Source: Gp1-AA133 sp964641665
Lineage (GTDB): Bacteria; Acidobacteriota; Terriglobia; Terriglobales; Acidobacteriaceae
Direction: 5' to 3'
DNA: 64,000 nucleotides
Assembly: GCA_964641665.1 (NCBI GenBank)
Contig: CAZXKO010000030.1
Coordinates: 1-64,000 of the forward strand
In this document: positions 52,318 to 60,661 of the stretch, piece after piece
Layout: every line of letters begins with the position of its first letter
Position numbering within the stretch: the stretch's first letter is position 1
Made by a program: the position numbers and the translations under genes
The notes under the pieces: generated by a model
Told to the model about the DNA's origin: nothing
The model's input: the letters and a program-made list of their open reading frames with translations, nothing else
Databases searched by the model: none

Positions 52318-53394
52318 CTACTTGCGCTTGTCGCCGGGCGCGTCCGGATTCCACTCGTCGCCACTCACAGAGATTTCAAATTCAGGCGCTTCGTCAGCGG
52401 TGACATTGAACTTTGCCGATGAAGCCGACGCGCCCGCCTTGGCGGCCATGGCCGCCTTCGCCGGAGCCAACTTGACAGCGGCGGCGGAAGCCGGTTTGGC
52501 GGGAGGCGGCGCGCTGGCGGCACTGCGTCCGAGGGCGTCGTCGATGGCAGCGCGCAGATCGACCAACATGCGCAATGGCTGTCCTGAGGAATATTCAGCC
52601 TGGAACATCACCTTCCACGACTGGCAGATCATGCGCAGGCGGAGGATCGGCTCCTCCGCAGAGAACTGGGCGCGGCGGCAGTCGATCGTGCTCACGCCCT
52701 TGTGCTCGAGTTCGCGCAGGCCGTCAAAGATGGCGTTCAAGTCCTGATGCATCAGGCGGAAGAACGCGCCCCGCATCAGGAAGCTGAAACGCGCAAACGA
52801 GACCATGGCGACCGGGAGGAAATAATTCTCTCCGCTCTGCACCTTGATCTTCCGCCCCTGCTCCAGAATGCCGCTGTGCAGGAGCTCGTTCAGGGTGCGG
52901 GCTTTTTGCGCCGATTGCAGAACATTCTCGAGAGGCTTGAGCCAGCCGGGCACGGTAGTGTCGACCTGTCCCAATGCCGGCGCCAAAGTTTTGGCGACGT
53001 AGGCCATCGTGACGGCGTTGTCTTCCAGGCGGGAAGGCGCGGCCAGCGAGAACAACTGAACCAGCAGGAAATCAATCTTGTCGCGGTCCGAGGGCGACTT
53101 CTCATCTTTCTGCAAATGGTGCAGCAGCAAGGTCTGCAGCAACTGGGGCGTGACCAGGGTGGTGGTTTGCAGGAACTGGCGGAGCTGGTGAATCTGGATG
53201 CGCTCGTCCATCTCCTCGAACCAACGGCGAGCCTGCTCGATGGATTCGCGCGGGGGCTGTTCGACGCCGGCTTCGAGATCGTTGCAGGGCGTGAGATCGA
53301 TGACAAATTCGCGGGCCAGGACGGAGTACGTCGGATACAGAACGCGAGCGGCGGTCCACTCGGTGGCTAGCTGGTTCAGGTCAGAGGCGCTCAT
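52318..53394 (-). CDS. Unknown protein of the cheR cluster
   Basis: 358 aa from the ATG at 53394. Mostly helical (RWFEEMDERIQIHQLRQFLQ, LLHHLQKDEKSPSDRDKIDFLLVQLFSLA), with a mid part FLMRGAFFRLMHQDLNAIFDGLRELE and a low-complexity Ala/Pro/Lys tail (about 295-345). It has no signal peptide. I do not recognise a family. It precedes the pseudo-receiver gene by 29 bases and so is likely co-transcribed with it and cheR. The helical middle may be a protein-protein module. Confidence 0.75.
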   Translation of the reverse strand: MSASDLNQLATEWTAARVLYPTYSVLAREFVIDLTPCNDLEAGVEQPPRESIEQARRWFEEMDERIQIHQLRQFLQTTTLVTPQLLQTLLLHHLQKDEKSPSDRDKIDFLLVQLFSLAAPSRLEDNAVTMAYVAKTLAPALGQVDTTVPGWLKPLENVLQSAQKARTLNELLHSGILEQGRKIKVQSGENYFLPVAMVSFARFSFLMRGAFFRLMHQDLNAIFDGLRELEHKGVSTIDCRRAQFSAEEPILRLRMICQSWKVMFQAEYSSGQPLRMLVDLRAAIDDALGRSAASAPPPAKPASAAAVKLAPAKAAMAAKAGASASSAKFNVTADEAPEFEISVSGDEWNPDAPGDKRK

Positions 53395-53821
53395 GGTTTC
53401 ACAATCCGGTTCTGAGGACGAACCTTGTTGGCAGGATCGAGGGGAAGGGCCCAAACAGGTGGCTTGGCGTTGCGTACGGATCTGGCCAAGCGCGCCGCCA
53501 GAGTTGGGGACGTGGAACGGGTGACAACCAGGGCCTGATTTCCCAAGGGTAACCTCTTGCCAAGCACAAAAGGCGGTCAATGGCTCCCCTCTTCCCGGTT
53601 AGAAAGAGTGGATGCTGGGGAGCCGTCGGGTCCGCAGTTTACGACCGAGACTGGTGCACGAGATTGGCCAAACCCGACACTCGAAAGTACGTGGTTTAAG
53701 CTATTGGAAACAATGGCAGCAAACACGTCCGAGAGGAGATTGGTGAGACCCAATGCAGGGCGGTTTGTCTCAAGATGATACGGCGTCTCACGCCAAGCCG
53801 GATTCGGGTGGAGGGGATCTT
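53395..53821. other. Gap before the cheR cluster
   Basis: No gene is supported. It must hold the promoter of the minus-strand cluster, but I see no sigma-54 or clear -35/-10 pair on the minus strand. Confidence 0.4.
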
Positions 53822-54181
53822 CTATTCCACGGAGAAGGTGGTCTCTGGTTGGACGGTTTGTCCGGAGACAACGTCGTTTATTTTGATGTGCAGTTTGTAG
53901 ACACCAGGTTGTAGCTCTTTCGCGGAGAGCGTCTTCTGCAAAGTGATTTGGTCGGCGATGTTGCCCATTTCCGTCGTGGACTGCTGCGAGTGAATGACAG
54001 AGTTGCTGGTCGCTTGGTTCACGATGTCGTACTCGACCGTGGCAGAAGGCCGGTGAGTTTTCCGGTCCAGGGCCAAGTTGTACACCTGCATCCAGAAAGC
54101 AATGTTCTGGTCACGTCTGAACGAGGCTGGCTGGCCGGCGGGGCTCGGCACGCGCGGACGAAGATATGTTTCCCCGATCAC
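53822..54181 (-). pseudogene. C-terminal remnant of a GWxTD-domain protein
   Basis: 119 aa from a GTG. It reads MIGETYLRPRVPSP, then FRRDQNIAFWMQVYNLALD and ELQPGVYKLHIKINDVVSG, closely resembling the last third of acidobacterial GWxTD-domain secreted proteins (the part after the beta-sandwich repeats). The signal peptide and the GWxTD part itself are missing, and the upstream sequence is the end of the NtrC-type gene, so this is most likely a truncated leftover. Confidence 0.6.
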
Positions 54182-54221
54182 AGGATGACAAGTTAATCCT
54201 TCTGCGGACAGTGCTGGAGTC

Positions 54222-55631
54222 TTACTGCAACGCCTGGCTGGCGGCCGTGAGTGAACGGGTGCCGATGTTGTAGCGTTTCAGTTTTCGGTAGAGAGTCGCG
54301 CGGCTGATGCCGAGCATTTTGCCGGCCAGGACTTTGTCTCCCTTCACTTGCTGAAACACGCGCTCGATGGTGCAGCGCTCGATGTCCTCGAGGTCGGTGC
54401 TGGTGACGTCGTTGCTGGAAGCGGGGGATGCGACCTCCTCGCTGGGCTGGCCCATCGATGCAATGGCTGGGGGCAGATCGTCGACGTCGATGGCCTGCTG
54501 GTCGCCGAGGGCGACGGCGCGCTCGACGCAGTTTTCCAATTCGCGCACGTTGCCCGGCCAGTCGTACTGGAGCAGGGACTTCATGGCGGCATTGGTCACC
54601 TGCAGCGCACGGCCGGGGGCACAACGCTCCAGGAACCAGTGGGCGAGCATGGGGATGTCGGAGCGGCGCTCGCGCAGGGCAGGAACGTCCACGGTGACCA
54701 CGTTGAGCCGGAAGTAGAGGTCTTTGCGGAAAGTGCCGGTGCGATATTCCGTCTCGAGGTCGCGGTTGGTAGCGGCAATCACGCGCACATCAACTTTCGA
54801 GCGCTGGTTGCTGCCCACGGGGCGGATTTCTTTTTCCTGGAGAACGCGCAGCAACTTGGCCTGCATTTCAAGCGGGAGTTCGCCGATCTCGTCGAGGAAG
54901 ATGGTACCGCCATCGGCGGACTGGAAGAGGCCGGTTCTCGCCTTCAGCGCGCCGGTGAACGCGCCTTTCTCGTAGCCGAAAAGCTCGCTCTCGATCAGGG
55001 TGGGAACCAGCGATCCACAATCGACAGCCACGAAGGGGCGGCTGGCGAACGATCCGCGGAAGTGGATGGCGCGTGCGACCAACTCCTTGCCGGTGCCGCT
55101 TTCCCCGGTGATCAAAACTGGGGTGCGAGTATCTTTGAGGCGCGAGACCATGCGCAGGACGTCCTGGATTTTGGCGGAGGTGCCGACGATGCCATGGAGC
55201 TGGGTCTCGGTGTCCATGCGGTCGCGCAGGAACTGGTTTTCTTCGACCAGACGGACCTTCTCCGCCATGCGGCGCAGGAACAGGCGGAGTTCTTCGAGCG
55301 GCGAGAAGGGCTTGGAAATATAGTCGTAAGCGCCGAGCTTCATGGCCTGGACGGCGGTCTCGACCGAGCCGTGGCCGGTCATCACCGCGACCTCGGTGCG
55401 GGGCAGTATCTTCTTCACTCGTTCGAGGAACTCGAGGCCGGACATGTGGGGCATCACCATGTCGGTGAGGATCATGTGGGCCGGTTGCTCTTCGAGCAAG
55501 GCGAGGGCGGCTTCACCGCTGGCGGCCTCGAGACAGACAAAGCCTAAGGTTTCTGCCACAGTGACACACAGGCGGCGGATGCTCTGTTCGTCATCGACAA
55601 TCAGCAGTCGGATACGAAGGTCTTCACTCAC
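54222..55631 (-). CDS. Sigma-54-dependent NtrC-type response regulator
   Basis: 469 aa. Three domains: a receiver with phospho-site Asp57 in MILTDMVMPHMSG, an AAA+ sigma-54-interaction domain (Walker A GESGTGKELVARAIH, the GAFTGA loop in KGAFTGALKARTGLF and Walker B GGTIFLDEIGELP), and a Fis-type helix-turn-helix (GDKVLAGKMLGISRATLYRKLKRYNI). The start GTG overlaps the stop of the receiver gene (GTGA). The probable kinase partner is the sensor upstream. The sigma-54-type site at 60170 is a natural target. Confidence 0.96.
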   Translation of the reverse strand: MSEDLRIRLLIVDDEQSIRRLCVTVAETLGFVCLEAASGEAALALLEEQPAHMILTDMVMPHMSGLEFLERVKKILPRTEVAVMTGHGSVETAVQAMKLGAYDYISKPFSPLEELRLFLRRMAEKVRLVEENQFLRDRMDTETQLHGIVGTSAKIQDVLRMVSRLKDTRTPVLITGESGTGKELVARAIHFRGSFASRPFVAVDCGSLVPTLIESELFGYEKGAFTGALKARTGLFQSADGGTIFLDEIGELPLEMQAKLLRVLQEKEIRPVGSNQRSKVDVRVIAATNRDLETEYRTGTFRKDLYFRLNVVTVDVPALRERRSDIPMLAHWFLERCAPGRALQVTNAAMKSLLQYDWPGNVRELENCVERAVALGDQQAIDVDDLPPAIASMGQPSEEVASPASSNDVTSTDLEDIERCTIERVFQQVKGDKVLAGKMLGISRATLYRKLKRYNIGTRSLTAASQALQ

Positions 55632-56029
55632 AGCGCTTTCCCCATAGTCTTTTCAACAACGGAAATAAATTGCTGCACGCGGAACGGCTTCTCCACACAG
55701 GGAGCGCCGGTCTTGCGGAGCGTCTCGACGGTTTTTTCGTTGGCGATGTCACCGGTGATGAATACCAGCTTCGAAGCGAGATCGGGGCGATGGGCGGCGA
55801 TCCAAGCGTGCACATCGGCGCCGTTGACGCCGCCGGGGGTCACCATGTCAGAGACCACACCCATGAACTCGCCGGACCCGAGCAAGTGCACTCCCTCGGC
55901 GCCGGAGTTAGCGCAGACAACCTGGTAGCCACTGCGTTCAAGCGTGGCACAGACGTAGGCCATGACGGCGGGCTCGTCTTCGATCAGCAGAATGGGTAAA
56001 GGCTGGGGCTTGATCGCTGGAAGACTCAT
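55628..56029 (-). CDS. Single-domain response regulator
   Basis: 133 aa with the ATG at 56029 overlapping the kinase stop (ATGA). The receiver has the acidic pair in LLIEDEP, the phospho-site Asp61 in VVSDMVTPGGVNG, Thr in VFITGDIAN and Lys in CVEKPF. No output domain. It probably relays phosphate or acts as a sink between the kinase and the NtrC-type regulator, both in the same overlapping operon. Confidence 0.93.
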   Translation of the reverse strand: MSLPAIKPQPLPILLIEDEPAVMAYVCATLERSGYQVVCANSGAEGVHLLGSGEFMGVVSDMVTPGGVNGADVHAWIAAHRPDLASKLVFITGDIANEKTVETLRKTGAPCVEKPFRVQQFISVVEKTMGKAL

Positions 56030-59000
56030 CGTTGCACGACCCCCGCGGCCGCTCCTTTCGAGGCCGGTTCGGATACGGCGGGCAAGCGGACGATGAACGT
56101 CGCGCCTTCCGCGCCATTGTTGTTGTGGCACAAGATTTCGCCGCCATGTTCGCGGACGATGCCATAGCAGATGCTGAGGCCCAGGCCGGTTCCCTTGCCG
56201 ACCTCCTTGGTGGTGAAGAAGGGATCGAAGATGCGGTCGGGCTGGGTGATGCCGTGGCCGTTGTCACGGAACGAAACCTCGACGTAGGTGCCAAGGCTGG
56301 CAGTCATGATCTCGATGCGGGCCGGGCGGCCCGTCTCGCGAACTGCGTCATATGCATTGTTCATGATGTTGAGGAAGACCTGCTGCAGCTGGTGGGAGTC
56401 TCCGACCACCTGCGGGAGATTTTCGTCCAAGTGTTCGACGATTTCGATGCCGTGGCTGTGAAAGTCGTAAGCACGCAACTGCACGGTGCGTCGCAGGATG
56501 CCGTTGAGCTGCACGGGCTTGCGCTGGGGCGGCATCTGGCGCGCGAAACTCAGGAGGTTCTGCACGATCTGCTTGGTGCGCTGGGCCTCCTGCAGGATGA
56601 CGCGCAGATCTTTACGGGCCACCTCGGGGATCTCGGGATTTTCCATGAGCAGGTCGGCGAATCCGAGGATGGCGGTGAGGGGATTGTTCACCTCGTGGGC
56701 TACGCCCGACACAAGTTGTCCCACGGCGGCCATTTTCTCGGCGTGGAGAAGCTTCGACTGCAGCATAGCGGAGTCGGTGATGTCGGTCATGACCACCACG
56801 ATGCTGGTGACGATGCCCTGCTCGTCGCGCATGGGGCTCAAGTTGACCGAGAACTGTCCCACGCGGCCATCGCCGCGGAGCACGGGGAGGTCGAGGTTAT
56901 CGACCTGATGGCCGGAGAGGGTCGAGTTCATCGCGTCGGCGAGGACGCCACGCCGAGCAGGGGAGACCAAATCGGAGAGCGGGCAGCCGACGAGTTGCTT
57001 CTGGTCGTAGCCAGGGTCGTACCAGCGCCGGTTAGCGTAGCTAATCAGGCCTGCGGTGTCGACTACCAGGATCAAGCTCTGGGTGTTGTTGAGAATCTTC
57101 TCGGAGAAGTCCCGGGCGCGCTGGAGCTCCGACTGGTAAGTCTTGAGGCCCGTGATGTCGAGCATCAGGCCGCGGTATTGCAGGACCTGACCGTGCGCAT
57201 CAGGCACGGCGAAAGCATTGATTAGAACGTGGATGGCACTGCCATCCTTGCGGCGGAGAACTTCCTCGTGATTGCGCAGGACGCCGTGCTGCTGCATGAC
57301 CTCGTTCAGGTAACGGAGACGGTCAGGCGAACAATAAAGCTGGGTGGAGATGTCGATCTTCAGCAACTCGTCGCGGTCGTGGTAGCCCAGCATGCGGACA
57401 AGGGCGTCGTTGACCTCGATGAAGTGGCCCGTGGGCACGGCGAAGAAAAGGCCTTCCTGGATGTTGTCGAACAATTCTCGATAGCGGCGCTCGGCTTCGC
57501 GGCGGTCGGTAATGTCTTTGAGAACGTGAATCGTGTGCTGCCGCTCGCTGTTCGCTCCGTGAATGCGGGAGGTGGAGACCAGGTACATGCGTTCCAGCAC
57601 GTTGTGCACGTACTCATCGGGACTGTCGTTGGAAGAGCGGCAAAAAGGGCAGGAATGCGCCGGGGAATCGCTGGTCAGCGCAGCCAGGGCTCGCATGTTA
57701 ACCCCAATGAGTTCGCTAGGGGGGACGCCGATGAATTCCGCCAGGGAGCGGTTCACACGCAGTAGGTTGTGCCTCTCGTCATGGACGACGATGAAGTCGG
57801 TGATGGCGTCGAAGATCTCCATCCAGTGGCGGTTGGCCTTGTCCATGCGCGTAAACAGACGTGCATTCTCGAGGGCAACGGCGGCATGGCTGGCGACCGC
57901 GTGCAGGAGTTGCTCGTCTTGACTGCTGAGGCGGCGCCCACGGTTGGCGAGACAGAGCACGCCGACCGACTCGTCGGCAGAGCCCTTCAGGCGAAGCAGG
58001 GTGCAGTCCTGCCAGCCGAGTAATGCGGCGAGCGCGGATCCGAGAAGATCGGCAGCGGGGCCACTATAACTGCCTTCAGGATGTTGGGCCAGGGATTCGG
58101 TAAGGGCGTGACTCAGGCGGCGTTCGAGGCTGCGGTCGGGCGGACCTTCGCGGGCAGGGTCGTGTAGCACGGCAACTTCGAGAACCGAGTCCTGGAACAA
58201 GGCCAGGGCCGAAGCCTTCGCGCCAACCAAGTCAGCGGCGCGGGTCACGAACCGGCGGTTGAAGTCGGGCAGGTGCACAACGCTGCCTAGTTCGAGGACC
58301 AGCGCCATCAAGGCTTCGGCGCGCTTGCGGTGCTCCTCGGAGCGGTGGAGGTTGCGCATCACTTCCAGAGCAACGGCAACCTGAGCGGCCAACGCGCGCG
58401 CGCGACGGATGTCTTCCTGCGAGATGCCGGCTTCGTCGAGACGATCAAGCACGGCGAACATACCCATCACGTTGCTGTCGGAACCGAGCAGGGGCACGGC
58501 CAAAAGCTGCTTGATGTTGAACTTGGCGATAGCGTCGTGGTTCGCGCCGGGAAGCTGACTGACATTGTCGGACCAGAAGACTTCCTTCGCGGTAAGTGCA
58601 CGGGTGGCGATGCCTTCGGGGAAGGTGAGATCGACGTGGCGGGGAGCACCTTGCTCGGCGCCCAGGCGGACCCGGAAAGCACCATCTTCCAGCAGCCCGA
58701 TAAAGCAGCGGCCAAATCTGAGAAAATCTGCGGCGCGGACGACGAACGCTTCCAGGAACTTGTCTAACTTTCCGATGGAGCTGAGTTCAGAGGAGATTTC
58801 CAGCAACTGGTGGAGTTCATGGGCCTGGCCCCGGGCGGTCGAATACAGCTCTGCGTTGGCAACTGCCACGGCGCCGAAGCCGGCGATAGCGGCGACCAGG
58901 GAGCGTTCGTCAGTGGTAAATACGCCATCCTGGCGGGGATAGACGAGGATCGCGCCCTGGGTGCGCGAAGTTCGGAAAGGCGCGGCCAGCAACATGCCCG

Positions 59001-59871
59001 CAGGAACCAATTCACCTAACGCGTGGGACGCAGGATCGATGGATACCGTGACCGGCTCGGAGGCGGCGACTGCCCTGGCGGCAAGATCAGCGGCAAAACG
59101 CAGTCCGGTGCGGTCATGGCGGGCGCGGGCGGAGTTGCCGAGTTGAGGAGTGTCGGCGGCGACCGCGCGCAACTCAAAGGGCCCCTCCTGGCGCACGAAT
59201 ACGCAGACCAGCCGAGCCCGCAACAGGACGCGTATTCGGTCGGCAAGGGCTTCCACAACCGCAGCCGCATCAGGATTTCCGTGGAGGGCGTTCGCCACCT
59301 CCGCCAGGATTTCGGCACGGCGACGGTCTTCGCGAGACGCCTCGGTCAGGCGGCGGGCTTCCAGCAGGCTGCCGAGTTGGCCAGCTAGGATAGTCGCCTT
59401 GGCGGCCAGGTCTTCGTTGAAGAAGCCGGGATCGCTGTCGTGCAAGAACGAAACGGCTCCAAGTACCTCATTTGAAACCACGAGGGGGGCCGCCATCATG
59501 GCCCGGGCGTTGAACTGCGAGGCACGCGGATAGCGGTCTGGAGCGATGAAGTTCACGAAGATGGTGCGGCGTTTGCGCACCGCCTCCCCGGAAACCGCAC
59601 TCTCGGTGGCTTTCAGGTGAAGGCCGCGGAAGCGGTCTGCCATAAGGCCGTCGGCTTCGGCACCCATCATCTCCTCGGGTGAGAGGCACCGCCAGAAGTA
59701 GGCTCCGCTGACCTGGAAGAACTCCCGGGTTTCCCGACAGAACAGGCGGATGAGCGCAGCCGCGTCGGTGCCTTGGGCAGCGGCAGCTGAGAAGCGCAAG
59801 AGCAGCTTCTGAAAAGCCTCGTCCGAGTGGGGACTGGAGCCTTCGACGAGCGTCATGTCTCCCGCATGCAT
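56026..59871 (-). CDS. Large cytosolic sensor histidine kinase, four GAF and three PAS domains
   Basis: 1281 aa from the ATG at 59871; GTG 59886 and ATG 59856 are alternatives. No membrane segment is clear, so it is likely cytosolic. Four GAF-like units occupy roughly residues 20-180, 185-345, 360-500 and 510-680. Three PAS units follow (about 690-790, 800-915, 925-1035) including MRALAALTSDSPAHSC with a CPFCRSS cysteine pair. The HisKA phospho-site is about His1059 in SGVAHEVNNPLTAI and the HATPase has NIMNNAYDAV, FRDNGHGI and GKGTGLGLSI. Small-molecule and redox sensing are inference. It heads the coupled operon with the two response regulators. Confidence 0.93.
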   Translation of the reverse strand: MHAGDMTLVEGSSPHSDEAFQKLLLRFSAAAAQGTDAAALIRLFCRETREFFQVSGAYFWRCLSPEEMMGAEADGLMADRFRGLHLKATESAVSGEAVRKRRTIFVNFIAPDRYPRASQFNARAMMAAPLVVSNEVLGAVSFLHDSDPGFFNEDLAAKATILAGQLGSLLEARRLTEASREDRRRAEILAEVANALHGNPDAAAVVEALADRIRVLLRARLVCVFVRQEGPFELRAVAADTPQLGNSARARHDRTGLRFAADLAARAVAASEPVTVSIDPASHALGELVPAGMLLAAPFRTSRTQGAILVYPRQDGVFTTDERSLVAAIAGFGAVAVANAELYSTARGQAHELHQLLEISSELSSIGKLDKFLEAFVVRAADFLRFGRCFIGLLEDGAFRVRLGAEQGAPRHVDLTFPEGIATRALTAKEVFWSDNVSQLPGANHDAIAKFNIKQLLAVPLLGSDSNVMGMFAVLDRLDEAGISQEDIRRARALAAQVAVALEVMRNLHRSEEHRKRAEALMALVLELGSVVHLPDFNRRFVTRAADLVGAKASALALFQDSVLEVAVLHDPAREGPPDRSLERRLSHALTESLAQHPEGSYSGPAADLLGSALAALLGWQDCTLLRLKGSADESVGVLCLANRGRRLSSQDEQLLHAVASHAAVALENARLFTRMDKANRHWMEIFDAITDFIVVHDERHNLLRVNRSLAEFIGVPPSELIGVNMRALAALTSDSPAHSCPFCRSSNDSPDEYVHNVLERMYLVSTSRIHGANSERQHTIHVLKDITDRREAERRYRELFDNIQEGLFFAVPTGHFIEVNDALVRMLGYHDRDELLKIDISTQLYCSPDRLRYLNEVMQQHGVLRNHEEVLRRKDGSAIHVLINAFAVPDAHGQVLQYRGLMLDITGLKTYQSELQRARDFSEKILNNTQSLILVVDTAGLISYANRRWYDPGYDQKQLVGCPLSDLVSPARRGVLADAMNSTLSGHQVDNLDLPVLRGDGRVGQFSVNLSPMRDEQGIVTSIVVVMTDITDSAMLQSKLLHAEKMAAVGQLVSGVAHEVNNPLTAILGFADLLMENPEIPEVARKDLRVILQEAQRTKQIVQNLLSFARQMPPQRKPVQLNGILRRTVQLRAYDFHSHGIEIVEHLDENLPQVVGDSHQLQQVFLNIMNNAYDAVRETGRPARIEIMTASLGTYVEVSFRDNGHGITQPDRIFDPFFTTKEVGKGTGLGLSICYGIVREHGGEILCHNNNGAEGATFIVRLPAVSEPASKGAAAGVVQR

Positions 59872-60226
59872 GGTTGAAAAGAACACCGCCTGCGACCAGC
59901 CAAAGCTCTACAAGTTATTTGAATATAAGGGGAAAGTACCGTGCAATCTCAATTTGAGTCAAGGGAATTAGGGTCGGGGTGCCGAAGTGTGAAATCCCAC
60001 GAAAGTGGGGCGAGTGGCGTGTCTCAAGGTGAGATTCGGAACAGGGCTGGCGCCTACGATGAGACAATTCTGAACCGACCTCGGAGGAAAGCTCCTCGGA
60101 TAACGGGTCATGCCCTTCTGGGTCAACCACTTATCTCAGTCACGAAAGTAACGTTCCCGACGATAAAGCTGGCACTGCCGTTGCACATCTCGGGGTAGGA
60201 TTTTTTTGTTCCCATTGGGAGGGGTC
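59872..60226. other. Divergent promoter region
   Basis: About 355 bases between the kinase operon and the TonB-like gene. Besides the sigma-54 site it contains no gene that I can support. An open frame 59941-60198 is not protein-like. Confidence 0.5.
60170..60185 (+). promoter_or_regulatory. Sigma-54 (-24/-12) promoter
   Basis: TGGCAC, five bases, TTGCA: GG at 60171-60172 and GC at 60183-60184, separated by exactly ten bases as in the consensus. Transcription would begin near 60196, about 30 bases before the TonB-like start, and read into the mcp-cheW-cheR genes. The NtrC-type activator is encoded in the adjoining divergent operon. Confidence 0.65.
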
Positions 60227-60589
60227 GTGTCTCGACGAACAATTCACAGGTGGCTCGGGGGGGCTCTTTTGGTGGCACTCACCGGAGTGATCGTCTTGCA
60301 TCCCCTGCCGGGCCGGGCCCAGCAGGACGAGATTGCGCGCAAGGTCAAGATCAGGGTTTTCCCCAGCTACCCGGAGCTAGCGCGTCGGATGAGTATCGCC
60401 GGCGTAGTGAAGGTGCAAGTGGTGGTTGCGCCGAACGGCTCAGTGAAGAGCACCAAGGTGGTCGGCGGACACCCGCTGCTGGTGAATGCGGCGGTGGATG
60501 CGGTGAAGAAGTGGCGCTTCGAGACGGCATCGGAGGAGACCACGGGAGTCGTGGAATTCAAGTTCGATCCGAACATGGCCCCTCAGTAA
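60227..60589 (+). CDS. TonB-C-terminal-domain protein
   Basis: 120 aa from a GTG at 60227 preceded by GGGAGG; a TTG at 60206 would add seven residues. The N-terminal hydrophobic segment (WLGGALLVALTGVIVLHPLPG) is a signal or anchor. The rest is a TonB C-terminal fold: YPELARRMSIAGVVKVQVVVAPNGSVKSTKVVGGHPLLVNAAVDAVKKW in pieces, ending FKFDPNMAPQ. It is much shorter than true TonB and lacks a proline spacer. A role in energy transduction is uncertain; in this setting it may act at the envelope in the chemotaxis unit. Confidence 0.85.
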   Translation: MSRRTIHRWLGGALLVALTGVIVLHPLPGRAQQDEIARKVKIRVFPSYPELARRMSIAGVVKVQVVVAPNGSVKSTKVVGGHPLLVNAAVDAVKKWRFETASEETTGVVEFKFDPNMAPQ

Positions 60590-60661
60590 ACGAGTTGGCT
60601 TGGCAGGGCCTCTGGGCTAGCGCGACGGCGCGAACCCGAGGTTGAGGACGGAGGAACAGCG

